64,000 bases of DNA from Lactarius indigo (GCA_025766275.1 JAFKAC010000012.1:1054001-1118000); one strand, 5' to 3'; counted from the stretch's first letter, positions 34,008-47,596 are shown. The notes: a model not told the origin generated them from the sequence alone. Numbers and translations are program-made.

Positions 34008-35795
34008 ATGCCGTCGCTCAAAAGACCTCGAGCTGCTTTGGCCTCGCATGTCGGAGTTCCTGTAGATGCCACACTCTCTCCACCCATTCTTATCCCACCT
34101 CCGTACTGTAAGACCCCCCCGCGGAAACAACGGCGACTAGACGACACAAGAGCCCCGCTCTCAGACATGAGCAACGATTCATATACTATTACTGCTTTGT
34201 CTTCGCAACCTTCCCCGCCTTCATCGCGAACTCCAAAGCTCCATGCCAACCCACCTCCTAGTTCCCCTTCTCCAAGGCCACGCGGGCATGCAAAGGCAGC
34301 GCCCTTGGGTCGCATGAGGTCATGCGAGGAAGACCCTGATGACAGGATCACTGCCCTCCCCGCCGTTCCTCGCCGAACTCTACCCACGGGATACTCGCTT
34401 CGGTCCCAGAATCGGCACTCATCATACATGCCGTCATCGGAATCGGCCCCGGGGCCATTTCACATGCTAGAATGCATGCAATCTGGAGGTTTCGCTACCG
34501 CTTGGGCCGCGCGCGATTTGAGCACGTCTCGCGTATTGTGCTTCAAGGTCACCTCTAAGAAAATCGTGTCCGAGTACAAGGCCTCGCGTCTGGCCCTCGA
34601 ACGCGAGCTCGAAGCATACCAGCGCCTCGCTGCCTGCATCGAGAATTCGTACGTGATGCAGTTGCATGCTGTCTTTCAAGACCCTACGAGGGTGTATTTC
34701 GCCATGGTGAGTCACTACTCTACGCTGTTGATGGGGACTCGGTTTGTAACGGTTTCCTCCAGGATTTGATGGAATGTGACCTATGGGAAGCCACTGCCAA
34801 GGGCGTATCCGCAGTGCAACTGCGACGATGGACTGCCCAGATTGTGAGTTATCACACCGTCTTTGTGTCTCTTGCCTTACTTTTTCTCACCCCCGTTGTT
34901 AACAGGCCCTTGGCCTCGACGCGCTCCACAACATGGGCATCATGCATCGCGACCTCAAGCCGGAAAATATTCTCCTCTCTCGCTCCGGCGACGTGCGGAT
35001 TGCCGACTTGGGTGCGGCGTACGTACACGATGCCTCCCGCCTGACGCGTGGCCAGAGTTACGCCCGCGATGCCGTGTTCACGCCGGGTTATGCCGCTCCC
35101 GAGCTAGTCGGCAGCGCTCTGCGCGACGACGGTGCGTGGATTGCGCCTGGCGCGCGCTGTCCACGCTACGGCCTTGAGGTCGACTGGTGGGCGCTCGGGT
35201 GTATCATGTATATGATGATGGCGGGGACCATGCTATTTTCTGAGAAGACGGACCTACTCGAGTACGTCGAGAGGTACAAGTCCCATCGGGGGAGAGCATG
35301 GCTTCGCTCGCGATGTTCCATGTCTGAGAACGAGGCGCGGGTGCTCTACGGGGTGAGTTCTCCTGTTTTCTCCATCGGAGCACGGTGGGCTAAAGCCCCT
35401 ATTATTTACGTTACAGTTACTCCATGTGTCGATTAGCAGGCGTTTTGCCTTTGAAGAGCTCGAGAGAGAGCCATTCTTCGAGAACGAAGAGTAAGTTTTT
35501 CCTAATCCCTTGTTTCCAACTTGGCTCAATGTGACTTAACAGAGGTGTGGACGAATTTACGTATCTCGAGCATCGTGCCCGCTCCCCTCTCAAGGGTCTC
35601 TATCGTCCCGAGAAGCCCAAGTACAGAATGGCGCCTTCTGGCTCAACTGTCACACTGGACCTTGTTAGCTCCACAGACGAAGCACCCTCAGAAGAAAGCG
35701 GGGACTGGAATTTCTGGCGCTGGTTCGCATGGCATAATCCGCAAGGTCTCTGGGCGGACTGGAAGGGTAAACGCCGGTGGTGGGCTCTTCATTGA
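34008..35795 (+). CDS. Ser/Thr protein kinase
   Basis: Five exons, 34008-34706, 34763-34843, 34906-35352, 35417-35490 and 35543-35795, close to 517 residues without a break. The start is ATG 34008; the longer frame begins with GTG just after a pyrimidine-AG and is unlikely. About 150 disordered residues precede the kinase. Motifs: glycine-poor loop GGFATAWAARD, lysine in LCFKVTSKK, alpha-C glutamate in LERELEAYQRL, intact HRDLKPENILL, ADLGAA at the DFG position (Leu for Phe), APEL, and VDWWALGCIMYMM. After the kinase comes RFAFEELEREPFFENEE and a hydrophobic/aromatic tail, reminiscent of an AGC-type extension. All catalytic residues are present. Exact subfamily not assigned. Confidence 0.85.
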
Positions 35796-38689
35796 ATATC
35801 AAAACTACAGTAACATAATTATCATTATTCACTCTTTCGTTTTCAAGTTATCACCGTTGACAATCGCTGGCTCGTTCGTAAGAAGGACTTTCTGCAGATA
35901 TGTTTCTTCGAAGGATCTGGCGCTGCGCCGCAATGACTTTGACTGATGCCCATACTGCATATTGTACCTAAGTAGGAATTTGTTCTCCTACGAGAAAGTT
36001 CTAAAAGAAAATCTATTGTATCAATCGAAACGGAGGTGGATGGAGCATCACGCCCGGAGACTTGTGTCCCGAGACCCACCGATCTAGAAACGGTCGAGAC
36101 AATCGGTGGCCTTTCGCCCGTTCCTATCTGGCGTTAGCACGCCCGAAGTATCCTCAGCTGATCGCGAGTCATCGATGGGGAAAAAAGACAATTACACCGC
36201 ATCTTGTTCATCCCGAAAAATCCACCAACAGATGTGTTTTCGGAACAAAGCGGTGAACTATTAGTAGTGCATGGAGATGGACCCGAAGGCAAGCGAAAAG
36301 CCCCGGGAAAAAGCACGTTAGGAACGGATCGGCGTTGGCTCGAGTAGTCGTCGCCAATGCAAGTGTGCAGCGTACCACCGAGGCTCCGCCAGCCTCGAGG
36401 AGCACTGCATTTGGGCAACATGTTCGGTTATCTAACACCCCACACCCCAGGCACGGACTCGTGGCCACCCACCAAACACAGCACCTTCAAGGAAAACAAA
36501 ATATAGAAAGAAGGAAAGACATCGCCGCCCGCTTACGACGCCCGGCGAAAAGTTCAGTCATCGCGTGATGCCTAGGAAGCCCCACAGGGAGGCGAAAGAA
36601 AGACGAAAAAAAGAAAAACTTATCTGTTCCGTTCCGGAAGGCGGTGGTCCGTCTTGTCATGTCTTTTTTGTATATATGATTTCCTCCTAGCGAGATGAGA
36701 TAGGAGCTAGTGCTAGGATCCATAGGTGAATTTTTCTCCGGTGCATTGTGTTGCGGAGGCGAACGGTGGACGTGAGTGGGGACATCCAGCGGCGACACAG
36801 AACGCAAATTAGTGCAGGTCTAAATGCAGAATTCCACGCGCTCGGTCTCGAAGCCAAGCCTCTGGATGAAACGTAAGAAGCGCTGGAGAGAAAGAGAAGC
36901 CACGAAACCAAGGTTGCGGTCGTAACTGGGGATACCCGAACAGAACGTCGCCGCAAGACAGATAGTAGACAGGCCACGATATGCTGTCTTGTGAGACTTG
37001 GGGGTCCTTCCATTCGATTTGGGGACAAAGAGCGTGGGTTAAGAGCTATTGTGAAGTCAAACCTTGACGCGGACACCAGCGCCAGAAGCGCTGAGAAGCC
37101 AGAGTAAGATGAACGCGAGCACATGACAGGGCAGAAAAATGATATTATTCGCACATCAAATCACAGGGTCGTGTGGCAAGAAGCCCCATCACCACCAGAA
37201 TGTGCATTCGTAAGAAGGTCCTCAGGAACAGAAGTAGAACAATTAAACGATTCAAGCTCGGGTGTTATCCATACAAAGCACATCGACACAAGGAACTCAA
37301 GGTACAGGTAAGCGATCGCAGGTGTTGGTTCCAGCGGCTGGGCGTCTTCTGGAGATGATGGTGACAGATTCCACCGTGACGTTAATTTCCCAGCGCGGAG
37401 TGCGTCCAGATTCTGAGCTAGGTTCTGGGCAAGAATTGCCTAGAGGAGCAGAGTGAGTCTAAGAACTAGACCTGTCAATGGCGTGACCTATTCGGGAGAA
37501 GAACAAGTAGTGCTAGCAGACAGAGAAGCCGATAGAGAGGGGGGCAGGCATCGCCCAGTAAGGATGTAGTCTGCACAAGTGAGGAATACTGAGCATGTCT
37601 TGACGCGAGAGTTGAGGAGAAGAGAAAAATCTACGAGCGTTTGGTGTTTTACGTGCAATAATATATAACACTTTGTATTTCGTCGAATTTCATCGTGGAA
37701 GCTTTGACTGGATAGCTCACTATAAGTTACATGTCCGAACGTAGCGGGGCGCCGGACCCGATGTTCGGTTCTTCTCGCAGCTTGGCTGAGCAGATTGAGT
37801 GACAGACCAGAAGACGAAGGAGACTTGGAGAAGACACCGTAATGGGGGGGTCCGAGATAACTGATGCCATTTCGAGAACATGCTTTGACCACTGGCATGG
37901 ATGTTAATCCATAATAATACGGGGGTTTCCCCCATTCGACACTTCCATTGGTTATGATAAAACTACGGTGATTGCAACTTACTCAAACTCGAACGAATGC
38001 AGGTGGCACGTAGTCAAGGATGTATTTCGGATGTGGGCATGTAATCAGACGATTGTGCGGATCAGGGTCAACTCGATAAGGTGTTGACAACCCTGAGGAC
38101 AGAAAGGAGCCAAATATTGTAACATACACCGTGATACCGGGCTAAATAGGACGACGTCTACAGAGTAAAAGGGTGATAACAGGGTGGTCAAGTAATGTGG
38201 ACTACGAATATGAGACGAATGAATCTGAATACCGAATTGGTGCAGACGAAGACGAGTAGCTGCTGATGATTATTGAACCGGTTGCTGAGAAGTGCAACCC
38301 CCAATAGTCTAACCTGATTAGAGTGTGACAGACGAATGACGATTACGGGTGCCAAAAAGAATGCGAAAAAAAAAAAAAAGGTGCGCTTAGAAAATAGAGA
38401 ATGTGAAGGGCTAAAAAATGGGCGGCGTAGTAAATTGGCCGGAAGAACGACAAAGATTGATGAGGTAATTCTGTGCCCGGACCCGGGAGATCGGTATGAG
38501 GATAGATCTGGGGAATTCATTTCCGGTGCAAATAGTAGAAAACAAAAGATGCGACTAATACCGCCGCGCTGTATTCCGTAACTGGAAGGGCAACTGGTGC
38601 GCAGAGGCGCCCAGGGTGAACCTAGTTATGAGTGCGCATATACATACGACATCCTCCCGCGCATTCGCTCCCTCCTTCGCTACCCATAC
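35796..38689. other. gene-poor stretch
   Basis: About 2.9 kb. Apart from the doubtful small minus-strand gene listed at 36824-37135, I see no supported gene, RNA or repeat. A poly-A tract lies near 38365-38380. Confidence 0.4.
36824..37135 (-). CDS. possible small membrane or secreted protein
   Basis: A hydrophobic piece (LAFILLWLLSASGAGVRVK) ends at a GTTTGA donor near 37060. After about 76 bp and a CACAAG acceptor it continues in the same frame with LAATFCSGIPSYDRN and LQRFLRFIQRLGFETERVE to a TAG at 36824. The joined frame is unbroken, and the hydrophobic start looks like a signal or membrane segment. The donor is not the best, the upstream start was not located, and no family was recognised. 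Confidence 0.3.
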
Positions 38690-41663
38690 ATGGCCACCAT
38701 CAACTCCCGTCCCTCTACCACCTCCGCTAAGATCCGTTCAAAGACATCCGAACTTTCTGATCTCTTTCGTGGCCGTCAACACTCTTCCATCCCTTCTCCC
38801 TCAACCGACCCCTCAAACAAGTCAAAGCGTAAGATCCCCCTCTTCAGTCTGCGGAAAAAGTCTCCTGTAGCTCCTCCTGGTCACCGCTCTCCTACTCATA
38901 CTCCCGTACCTACTCCTAGACCTTCTACGAATGCGTACGTCCTCCGTCTATTGATCTTATTCATCACGACTTCTCATGTTTTTTCTTCTCTACAATGCGC
39001 AGAACACCCTCGGAGCGAAACCCAGCTCGGTCACAGCTTCCGCAGCTCACCATCCCCTCAACATCCTTTCCTCCATTACCTACATTTGAAGACGCGTCAT
39101 CTTCCAAACGTTCCTCGATTTCACCTACGAACTCGAGATCCACGCGGTCTACGACGCGTCCACCCTCTTCCCTCTCTTCTAATGGTTTGAACAAGTCACG
39201 TACCCCGACGCCAACATCCGCTGTTGTATTGGGGGGTTCTTTCTCGGATTCAGAGCCTCCGCGTTCTGCCAGTGTTAGGACGCCGACAGTACTTCTCCGA
39301 TCTTACGCGTCAGATGACGACGACCGCAAGTATCTAACTGCTCGTATCCTCCCCCCCGCCAAACCTCCTCCGACCACCCCTTTACCACCACCTCCGGAAG
39401 ATGACGCGCATTCTACAGATCTCGGTACTCCGACTTCACCAGGCAGTCCTCAAATTTTCTTTCCGGGTCACGCTGGACCCTACGAGGCCAAGTTATTGTC
39501 TTCTCCCAACGGTCGCAGGCTTGCAATATCGACGCCACGATCACCATCGCATAAGTTCACGTCGGGTAGTGAAAGCGCGTCGGAATCCGCGCAAGGATAT
39601 ACAAGTGCTAGCGGATCTGAATCCGCTGCAACTGGCCTCGGCCTCGGTTTCAGGATTCGAACGAGGTCAGGGGTGGGGAGCGGCAATGACTCCAGTTCTA
39701 CGTCGCGTGCCGCATCTGTTCGTGTCGGCCTTCTCCGGACGCCCAATTCCTTGACAGGGTCAAGGGGCCTTTCTCCACCCTTACCGAAGTCGCCGGTCGT
39801 TTTGTCGTCGAAGTCGTCACCTCCTGTGCTTCCAACATCTGAGCGAACGGTATCGCCACGCCCGTCTCACTCGTCAGCAAAGCGAGTAAGTCCCCCCTAT
39901 CCAAAGTGCGACTTTGAAACCTCCAGAAATACCTGGGGGGAAACAGCAGGAGCCGGGCACAGCCGCGCCCGGCACGAAGCACGCGTCTTGGCTTGTAGTT
40001 CCAAAAGGCGCGAATACATCGCCGGCTAACTCCCCAGGACATGCCAGCGTCCAAGATTCAAAAGTCACCGTGAGTGGGCGTCTTACTAAATGATTCCAAC
40101 GCTAAAGTATTGTTTTGGACAGGTGCCGTCCAAGCTGAGGGCCCGTGCCGCCTCAGACTCTCGTATGCTTACATCAACTGCTCCGGCATCATCTATTGGC
40201 GCCAACTTACCGGCTTCCTCCGCTGTTGGCGCTTCTAGCCAATCGATTACGGCTACGCGGTCGTCATCAGCCCCGACTCCAACGTCACCCTCAAACTCTT
40301 CCAAGTCGCCGTCGACATCAGCCGCCTCTTCGACACTGACCAATAGGGTAGGGTCGGGCTCTACTTCCCCTCCACCGGCAGAACCATTGCCGGGTCTCCC
40401 CTAGGTCTAGCCTCTCACGGGCATCCTCTGAAAGCTCGCGGCAAGCTGGCGGGCGGTCCACAAGTTCGCCGTCGTCTAGTGAGTCCTCGACTCGCACGCT
40501 CGTCGTACCTACCAGTCCGTCATCAGCGCCGAACGCATTGTCCGCTTCTGGCACGGATTCCCCGAATAATCTAGCGTCGTCCACTTCTGGGTCCACGGCA
40601 CCATCCGCATTCAGGTCTTCACCCGCTATCGTATCCACTACAAGTGTGCGGCGACCTAGAGATGAAAGACCTGCAAATAAGGAAAAGAGCAAGGATTCTA
40701 CGTGGCCTTTTCGGTCGGGATCGAAACGGTCCTCACCGACTGTGCCGTCCCCGCTTGTACAATCACACACATCATCTGAGTCTCCCCCATACGCGCCCCC
40801 ATCCTCCTTCTCTGCATCAACAATGACTACACAGCCATCTTCGTCTCCGCAACCACCCCCTTCCCGCGTCGTTGTGCCTATTCCGCCAACACCCGCGAAT
40901 ATCTTTGCGCTGCAAACCGAAAATGCCGACCTTCGCGCAGAGATCGCATCCTTACGTGGACAGCTGGAGACGGTAGAGCGCGTTGTACGACGGCGTGAGC
41001 GCGAGATCCGTGGGCTGCGCTGGCTGGTCGTCAATTGGAGTGGAGAGAAAAAAGAGGAGTTTGGCTTCACTGCATTCACGGAACCTCGCCCGAGCGCCGA
41101 GACCACCGATTCTCAAGAAGAGGTACAAGCGGCGGTACGTTATCTTCGTGCCGAGTCTGAGTCGGGGTATGGTTCGGGCAGCGCGTCTGGTTCCCAGTCG
41201 CGCCTGAGCCACTCAAGCGCTTACTCCAGCGTTTACCCGGCTGAGAGTGTTTCTGATGGGAGCGGCAGTGAGGTTGGCATCGCTCAGCGCTTTGGTCCAG
41301 GCCCGAGCGCACGCGCGTCGGAGGACCAGGCCCTGGATGCTATCCCCGAGCGCACGGTCATAGGAGTCGAGGACTCAGCAGAAGCAGAAGCAGAAGCAGA
41401 ACGCCGTTGGAAGGAAGAGAGGCGTGCGTCGCGTGCACTGAAGAGGCTTTCAGCTTCGACGACGCCGGATCTTTCTGGTGGTGGCCTCGATAAGGTGGTG
41501 GCTGAAGCCCTACAGACGAACAACAATCCGCCACACGGTCCTGCCTATGAGCATCGAGCAGGTGATCGAGGGCGATCGTGCGCGTCGTGAGCGTGTCGGG
41601 CTAAAGGGCATGGACGAAGTACTCGATAAGTTGCGTGCTGCGGCTGGGGCAAAGCGCCCATGA
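38690..41663 (+). CDS. Ser/Pro-rich protein with C-terminal coiled coil
   Basis: Starts at ATG 38690 (MATINSRPSTTSAKIRSK). The first intron runs from GTACGTCC near 38936 to the AG at about 39001; others lie near 39890-39930 and 40075-40120. Most of the protein is Ser/Pro/Thr-rich and disordered. A coiled coil occurs late (ALQTENADLRAEIASLRGQL, then RRREREIRGLRWLVVN), followed by an acidic Ser/Gly-rich part and a short conserved-looking end (EQVIEGDRARRERVG, MDEVLDKLRAAAGAKRP). Frame changes at 40402 (T after CCC) and 41534 (C after CCA) fit doubled third bases. The intron near 39890 did not phase cleanly. No family was recognised. Confidence 0.6.
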
Positions 41664-41815
41664 CGATACCATGAGCGCCGCGGGCGGTAGCTCGTCGATG
41701 ACGACGATAACGCGTTACGCGTGGGTGAACGGGGAAGGTGACGCGTTCATTTTATTTCGTTCTCATGGACATGTTTTGCAGATCCCGGCGTGGATTCTGT
41801 TCATGATGATACACA

Positions 41816-41838
41816 CATTCATTCATTCATTCATTCAT
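41816..41838. repeat. (ATTC)n microsatellite
   Basis: About five to six ATTC repeats, just 3' of the Ser/Pro-rich coiled-coil gene, in non-coding sequence. Confidence 0.85.
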
Positions 41839-42047
41839 ATTCAACTCTCAGTCTGGTCACCTTTGCGGCACAACACTCGTTATTCAATTTTTTCGTTCTC
41901 GTACTCTGCATGCACTGTACATCTTTATCATCAATATTGCATCGTCGTTCATTCATTTTCTGATCAATACAGTTAAAAGTATTTACACTACCCCAGTCCG
42001 GTCCACCTCGACGAAGTCAGCACTGATCCTAGGAAATATTTGTATAG

Positions 42048-43345
42048 TTAACCCGAAGTATTGGTCCTGCAAATAGAGTTAGTGCGGAAAACCGTAAGCG
42101 ATGCTACCATCAGCTTACTGCGGTTATTGCCAACGTCATTTCCTACATGTGAGAGCGTACATAGGAAGTCCGTCACGGCCATGCCTTGAGGTACGTCGAG
42201 TGTGAGTGAATATGATACCCGTCTGTGGCTAAGTGTGCCGCCTGTGCTTGCCGCGGCCAGGCCTGCCCCTTGCGACAAAGGCAGCGCCGATACCTGGGGA
42301 CCGTCAAAGGTCGCCGCTATGGCACCTCCGCAGTCCATGTCGTTATCAACATCGTAGAGTGTGGCGCTGCATGAGTTCTGCACAGCAGTGACGTTTTCCT
42401 GCGCCGCAATATTAGAAGTAGTAACGGCCGCGACCGTCTCTCCGTGCTGTTCTTGCTGCTCCTCTTCCGCAGTGCTGTCCGGCTCCTCGGACATCACCTC
42501 ACGCTCGGGCACGGGAAAAGGTGCCGATGGAGGCGGTGTGCGGAACTAGAGAGGCGGTGAGATCTCGGCTAGTGCCGCCCCTGCGCCACGCCTGCCATCT
42601 CGCAGCTGGCGGGTTGTCACGGACGAGGCGGCTATACCCCTGGCTGATGCGGTTCCACAGGAACGCGTTGAGGCGGGTGCTGGCCGTCATTTCCGCGGCA
42701 ACGAAGGCCCCCCAGTCTTGCAGGATGAACGAACGTCAGTCGGGTGGAGGGAGATGCACAGTAAAACTCGCCAAGATAAGGACACGTACCCATGTCCGCG
42801 ATGTCCGGCGTGGCGTATGGCATGCGACCCTCTTCGATCGCGTCCTTCCAGTACGCGTGGCGCTGGTATGCGTCGTGGCCGTACCGCCTATACGTCCGGT
42901 GCACGTACCCGTGGATCGTGTCGCACCGCCACGCCTCGTCCAGTTCTTGCTCGTGGTTCATGTCGAATAGGGCCTGCAGGAAGCGGCAGCGCAGCCGCCA
43001 GAGGTAGGTGTATTCCTTGTGCTCGCGCAGTCTGAGACTTGTAGTCCCGCCCTCGAGTGGGAGAGGCGTGCCATCGGGAGCGGACTGTGCCTCAAAGAAC
43101 GCAAGTCGTTTGTTAATCAGTATCAATGGGACGGCGTAGTAGCGGGGCATCGCGCATGTGTACTCCTCAACTTGATCACCATCGATACGCATAATTTGCA
43201 CCGTCGTCCAGGGGCCATCGTCGTGTGGGTTGTAGTCTACCCTGCAGCGGGGACCAGCTCCCGGTGTAAGTAAGGTCCCCTTTTTGGGATAGCGTGCCTC
43301 CAGTTTGTATCCTTCGCGATAAGGTACAGCCTTTTTTCGTGCCAT
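42048..43345 (-). CDS. hypothetical protein, conserved-looking N-terminal domain
   Basis: Starts at ATG 43345 (MARKKAVPYREGYKLEARYP). The first exon, about 190 residues, is rich in aromatic and charged residues (RDTIHG-type helix YVHRTYRRYGHDAYQRHAYW) and looks globular. It ends at GTACGT near 42793. The second exon continues with DWGAFVAAEMTASTRLNAFL and LVRDNPPAARWQAW. A T at 42519 after ACC shifts the frame into the acidic tail (PEREVMSEEPDSTAEEE), which runs to the stop at 42050-42048. I do not recognise the family. Confidence 0.55.
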
Positions 43346-43984
43346 CTATAGGCTTTAGATGTCCAGATAGTCTGTAAACCTGAATGATAGAAGGGGGAAA
43401 TGGTACGCAAGATTAGAAAAAAGGCGATAGGTGTCTGCCCTGATTAGTGCAACTGAGGCTGCCTCGAGGGCTGCCTCATGGGGAATGGCAACTCTAAATC
43501 CGTATTTTCTCTCATGGTCACGCCATACTATCGACCTTCGCTCAATACTTTAGAAGGTTCGAAGAACGTCAATTCGTTTAGATGAAACACAAGGAAACTT
43601 CTCTGCAGATGTGCGCGCGAGACAGAAAACGAAAAGAAACAGTTACGGATGGGTGACCTACATGAAAGAGGAAGCAGGCAAAAGAGATGCATAACCAAGC
43701 CCGCGGTCCGGACTACTCCTGGGCAAGGGCCCGAGGCGAGCCCAAATAGCCGCCGACGCCAACATCTCTGCCCGAAGTACTCACCAGATCGTCAACACGG
43801 AGCGTGCAAGTAGCACACGGGCATAATAGCCATGCCACGTGCGATCGGAATGAAGACACCGTTCTTCTCCACTAATGAAGCTGCCCCAAGGAACGCTCAG
43901 CATCATCCGGCGTCTCCCCAGACCCCACTGGTACGCTGTCGGCGCACGTCTCCATACTTTGAAAAGCCGAATAGGGCATCTGTG
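43346..43984. other. gene-free stretch
   Basis: About 640 bp between two minus-strand genes. No supported gene or element. Confidence 0.45.
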
Positions 43985-46900
43985 CTATGGGATATAGGAT
44001 AGCTTGCTCTGGCCGAGTGTCGCCATAGATTGATAGTGCGGTGGGTCGATTCCCGACGATAACACCATCGAATTGTTGAATGCATTTGGTAGACTTTGTG
44101 GCGCGGAATACGTGCTCGAGGCATTTGCAGGTAGTGGAGCTTGGCGGGGACTAGAAGCATAAACAACGGAGCCTTGGAAACCAGAGTCGGTATACCCATC
44201 GTTCAACCCAACGGAGGGGCTAGGGATACGCCTGTGGTTGCGTTCTATCAGTGCGGGAAATGCTGGAGGTTGGGATGTGTTTGTTGGCAGCGTTTTCTCC
44301 ATATGGTCATATGGCGGCCACAATCCGTGTGTAGATGGGGGTAACACACTCGATGAGCTACCCAGATGTGGCACGCCAACATGGGTTGTGGAGGGTATGC
44401 CCGGGACGGCGGCCTGCAAGCTGGTATGTCCTATAGGTACCAGCCCTGTAAGAGGCGAAGCGGGCAGGGTTACATTTGCTTGGTGGCGAGGACTAAGACC
44501 TAGGGCACTCTCACCAGGAGCAGCAGACCATATAGATGGCCCGGCTCCACCACTGAACAGGGTCTGGGGCTGTGAAGACGATGGTAGTCTCTGATGATGT
44601 CTAACCGGAGAGTGAAGGGGTTGCTGCTGGGAAAAGTGCGGTGGGAACGAAGATTTTACGTCGGCCTTATGCGCAGGCCGCCCAAGACCCATCACGTTAT
44701 TCAGGAGATCCTGCGCGGTCGTCTTTGAAGTACCTGAGGGCTGTCCAGGGGTGCTGAGTGGTTGCGTAAACACGTCAGAACCGCGCGGAGGGGACGTTGA
44801 ACCAATGCCAATGCTTGGCCTCGTTGGACTAAGGGGGCTCATGCCACCGGTACGACCATGCGGAGTGGACTTGTTTGACAGGACATGGCGTGACAGTGGG
44901 AGGAGACACGGCACTGTATACCAGAGTGACCCCATTTAAATAAGATGTCGTGCAAAAGGAGGCCGGGGTTGCGTACCGTGGATTCCAAACAATTTCGTCA
45001 TCTTGCTCATCGTCGGAAGAAGATACGCCAAGTACCTCCCTGAACGCGTCGCCGACTGGGTCTGTCGTCTCTGTTCTGGCGTCATCATCTAACTGTCGGT
45101 CATCCGCAGCTAAACGGGAACCGGTATCCTAGGACGGTTGGGTTTCTTTCAGTAGCAGCCACTTCTTGAGCGTCAACTGCTTCATCCTCTCGGACAGAGT
45201 CGATCAAGGAAAATTGAGCTCGAAAAGTCTCCATCTGTGTTCCTGGTATTTCTGCGATTAGACGCGCATCGTGGCCGATGTCCCAGATACGCATGAGCTG
45301 TTCTTCGTTGGGATGAACTTGCTCCAGCGCGCGAAGATCTTGCCCTTCCTGTTCAGTCGAGGTGACTTCTTGTGTCAACAAACCGCCCAATGGTAGATAT
45401 CCGCGCGTGTCGAAATCCTCTTCCAGGGCACGCTTCAACTTTGGAAGGCTTGTCGGCGGAAATACGAGAACAATGCGTGTGGCGAAAGAGGTGTACGCCT
45501 CCCAGAACTTGGAGATGTCGCTGATAACAGGGCCACGTTCTGCCTTCGATATGTCCTTGCGAGTGTCTCCTAAAACGTAGTCTAAGTTGACTCGCAGCCA
45601 CCTACTGGCAATGCGTAAGGCTGGAAGTGTTCGGCGGAAAGTTGCTGTTATTCGCATGGCGAGATCTTCCTCTACTATTTTCGCCGCCTCGTCGAGCTCC
45701 ATGATACCGCTTTGAAGCAGTGCGCGATGGAGCGCAAGAACGTGGCTGGCGATTCGAGACTCCATGGAAACGCTAGCCGAAGCGCTAACTTTACGGTGCT
45801 TCCAAAGGGCGCCCTGTGCGGCAATAATGACCTTAGTGATTGTGTCGATCGGGAGAACTCGATCGGACACAAGCTCCGAAAATTCCTTTACGACGGCCTC
45901 ATCGTGCTTCGGTGCAATAGAATCCATTCTGTAGAATTGAAATTACCACTTATTGAAGCACGTAAGTGGACCCTGAAACACTCACTCCTCAACGTCTAAT
46001 CTCCACAGTGCATGGAGAAGGAATGACATTGTCCTTGAAGGGCGGAGGGTTAGTCTTTGCCCGGTTGAGATCATCGGGTGGTAGCGGTCCAGGTTTGCTC
46101 TTTCTTTTGCGCTTCCAGGCCTTCCAGAAATTTTGACAGTACGTTGCCCATATTTTCGGCGGCAGGGTCATACGCCGCGCGCACACACAGCGCCTTGTAA
46201 TATTGCACGAGGCTCTCGAATGTGTCCCCCTGATATGAAGCAAGAATGGCGAGCTGGTGCGATGCGTTTCCTTCGTCTGGCATGAGGTCCCGCGCACACT
46301 CATAGCACGCACGGGCCTTATCATACGTCTTCGCGCGAGGTTGGTCGGTCTGAGACCCTCGCCCGCGGGTGTTACGACCACCGCGCTCAGGGTCCGCCAC
46401 GGGATCGTGCAGCGCTCTCGTTATACTGCTCGCGATAACGTGCGAGGTCGCCAAGAACAACTAGCGCCTTGCTTAGGGTAGCACGGCGGCTAGTACGCTG
46501 CGCAGAAGTCAATGGTTGGAGTGATGAATTCGACGCAGGTTCAGGAGGAAAGCGGAAATGATCATGTTTCCCAGCATCAGCACCATCAGAGTCCGGCTCT
46601 GCGTCGGCGGTGATTGAGAGCGTGGCGAGGGCGGAACGTGCTTCAGAGAGAGCGAATTGGCGCTGAATGCGTATGACCAGCTGAGTCCAGAACTTCTCTT
46701 CGGTTGAGAGAAATTGTTTGAAGCGTTGCACAAGTCTGCGATGCTCAACCGGACCGGGGCGCTGCGCACGGGGATGTTGGCGCTGTATTCCGGCCTCGCG
46801 AAGAGCATGCTCAAGCGCAGCTATTCGAGTCTTATAGATAGAAATGAGAGCAGTAAGACGTCTGCATCCACATAGTGTGTTTCTGCATCTTTGGATTCCC

Positions 46901-47170
46901 TGGCATTCGGATGGGTTAGGAGAAGAAGAAGGTACTGTTTTTGGAGACTGCCTCTGTACTTAAGAATGTTAACTTTATGGTGAGAAAACCAAACTCACTT
47001 TCTCCTCTGAAACTCAACCTCCTTGTTCCATGGATCACGGTTTTTGAGGAGATCTTTGAGGCCCTGCTGAAGGGCCTTCGCTTCTCTGTATCGGATGGGT
47101 GAGCAGTGTGACCCAGGGGTACAGGGACGACAGATGCATACTTTGCAATGGCAAGAGGATCTTCAGACAT
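43985..47170 (-). CDS. EST1/SMG7-like protein (nonsense-mediated decay, telomere-associated family)
   Basis: Family with a 14-3-3-like TPR domain that binds phosphorylated UPF1 (SMG5/6/7) or telomerase RNA (Est1). Start ATG 47170 (MSEDPLAIAK), then an intron and KEVEFQRRK. Typical features: THPNARESKDAETH, ISIYKTRIAALE, RFKQFLSTEEKFWTQL, FALSEARSALATLSI, FRFPPEP, LSKALVVLGDLARYREQYNE, YDKARACYECARDLMPDEGN, HQLAILASYQGDTFESLVQY. After the helical domain come ILLHALWRLD, more helices, and a long disordered C-terminus with acidic SSSDDEQDDE. Six extra bases break the frame (46874, 46852, 46416, 46112, 46021, 45129), each after a codon whose synonymous third base it equals. Without them the conserved blocks read through. 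Which family member it is cannot be decided here. Confidence 0.82.
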
Positions 47171-47596
47171 CAGCGTATACCAACATGAGGCCTCGAGACC
47201 CAAAGACTGTTGGCGTAGACGAAGAAGCTGTAAAAGCTGCGACCGTGCCAAACCATCTCTCGATCCGGCCGAATGTGGGACCACGACACAAACAACTGAC
47301 AACAATGAAATACCGCGAAAAAATAAAAGCAGAGCAAGCGCGTCCGATTTGTAATATTCACATTCTCCAGTAAACGCTGTCATAGACACAGCGTGCAAGT
47401 GACTCAATCTATCGCTAGCCTGAGTGCCAGTGGGAACAATCGAGTCAATCGAGTGACTCGGTGGCATCCCTGGCACATCTCCAGTCATGTGATTCAATCA
47501 TGTGACCGTTCTTTGACACGCGCTCGGACGCGGTACTTATATCCTGAACGCGTCTTGCTTGACTTTACCCTTTCTCTTCCCCACTGCGCAATCGAG
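47171..47596. promoter_or_regulatory. divergent intergenic region
   Basis: About 430 bp between the divergent starts of the EST1/SMG7-like gene and the SNF2 gene. No gene inside. Confidence 0.35.

Noticed and set aside
36687..37154. DPM3-like dolichol-phosphate mannose synthase subunit
   Set aside because: The LLWLLSASGAGVRVK segment recalled DPM3, but the downstream sequence lacks the expected cytosolic coiled-coil motif.
41816..41838. (ATTC)n as part of a CRISPR-like or functional array
   Set aside because: A plain microsatellite with no spacers.
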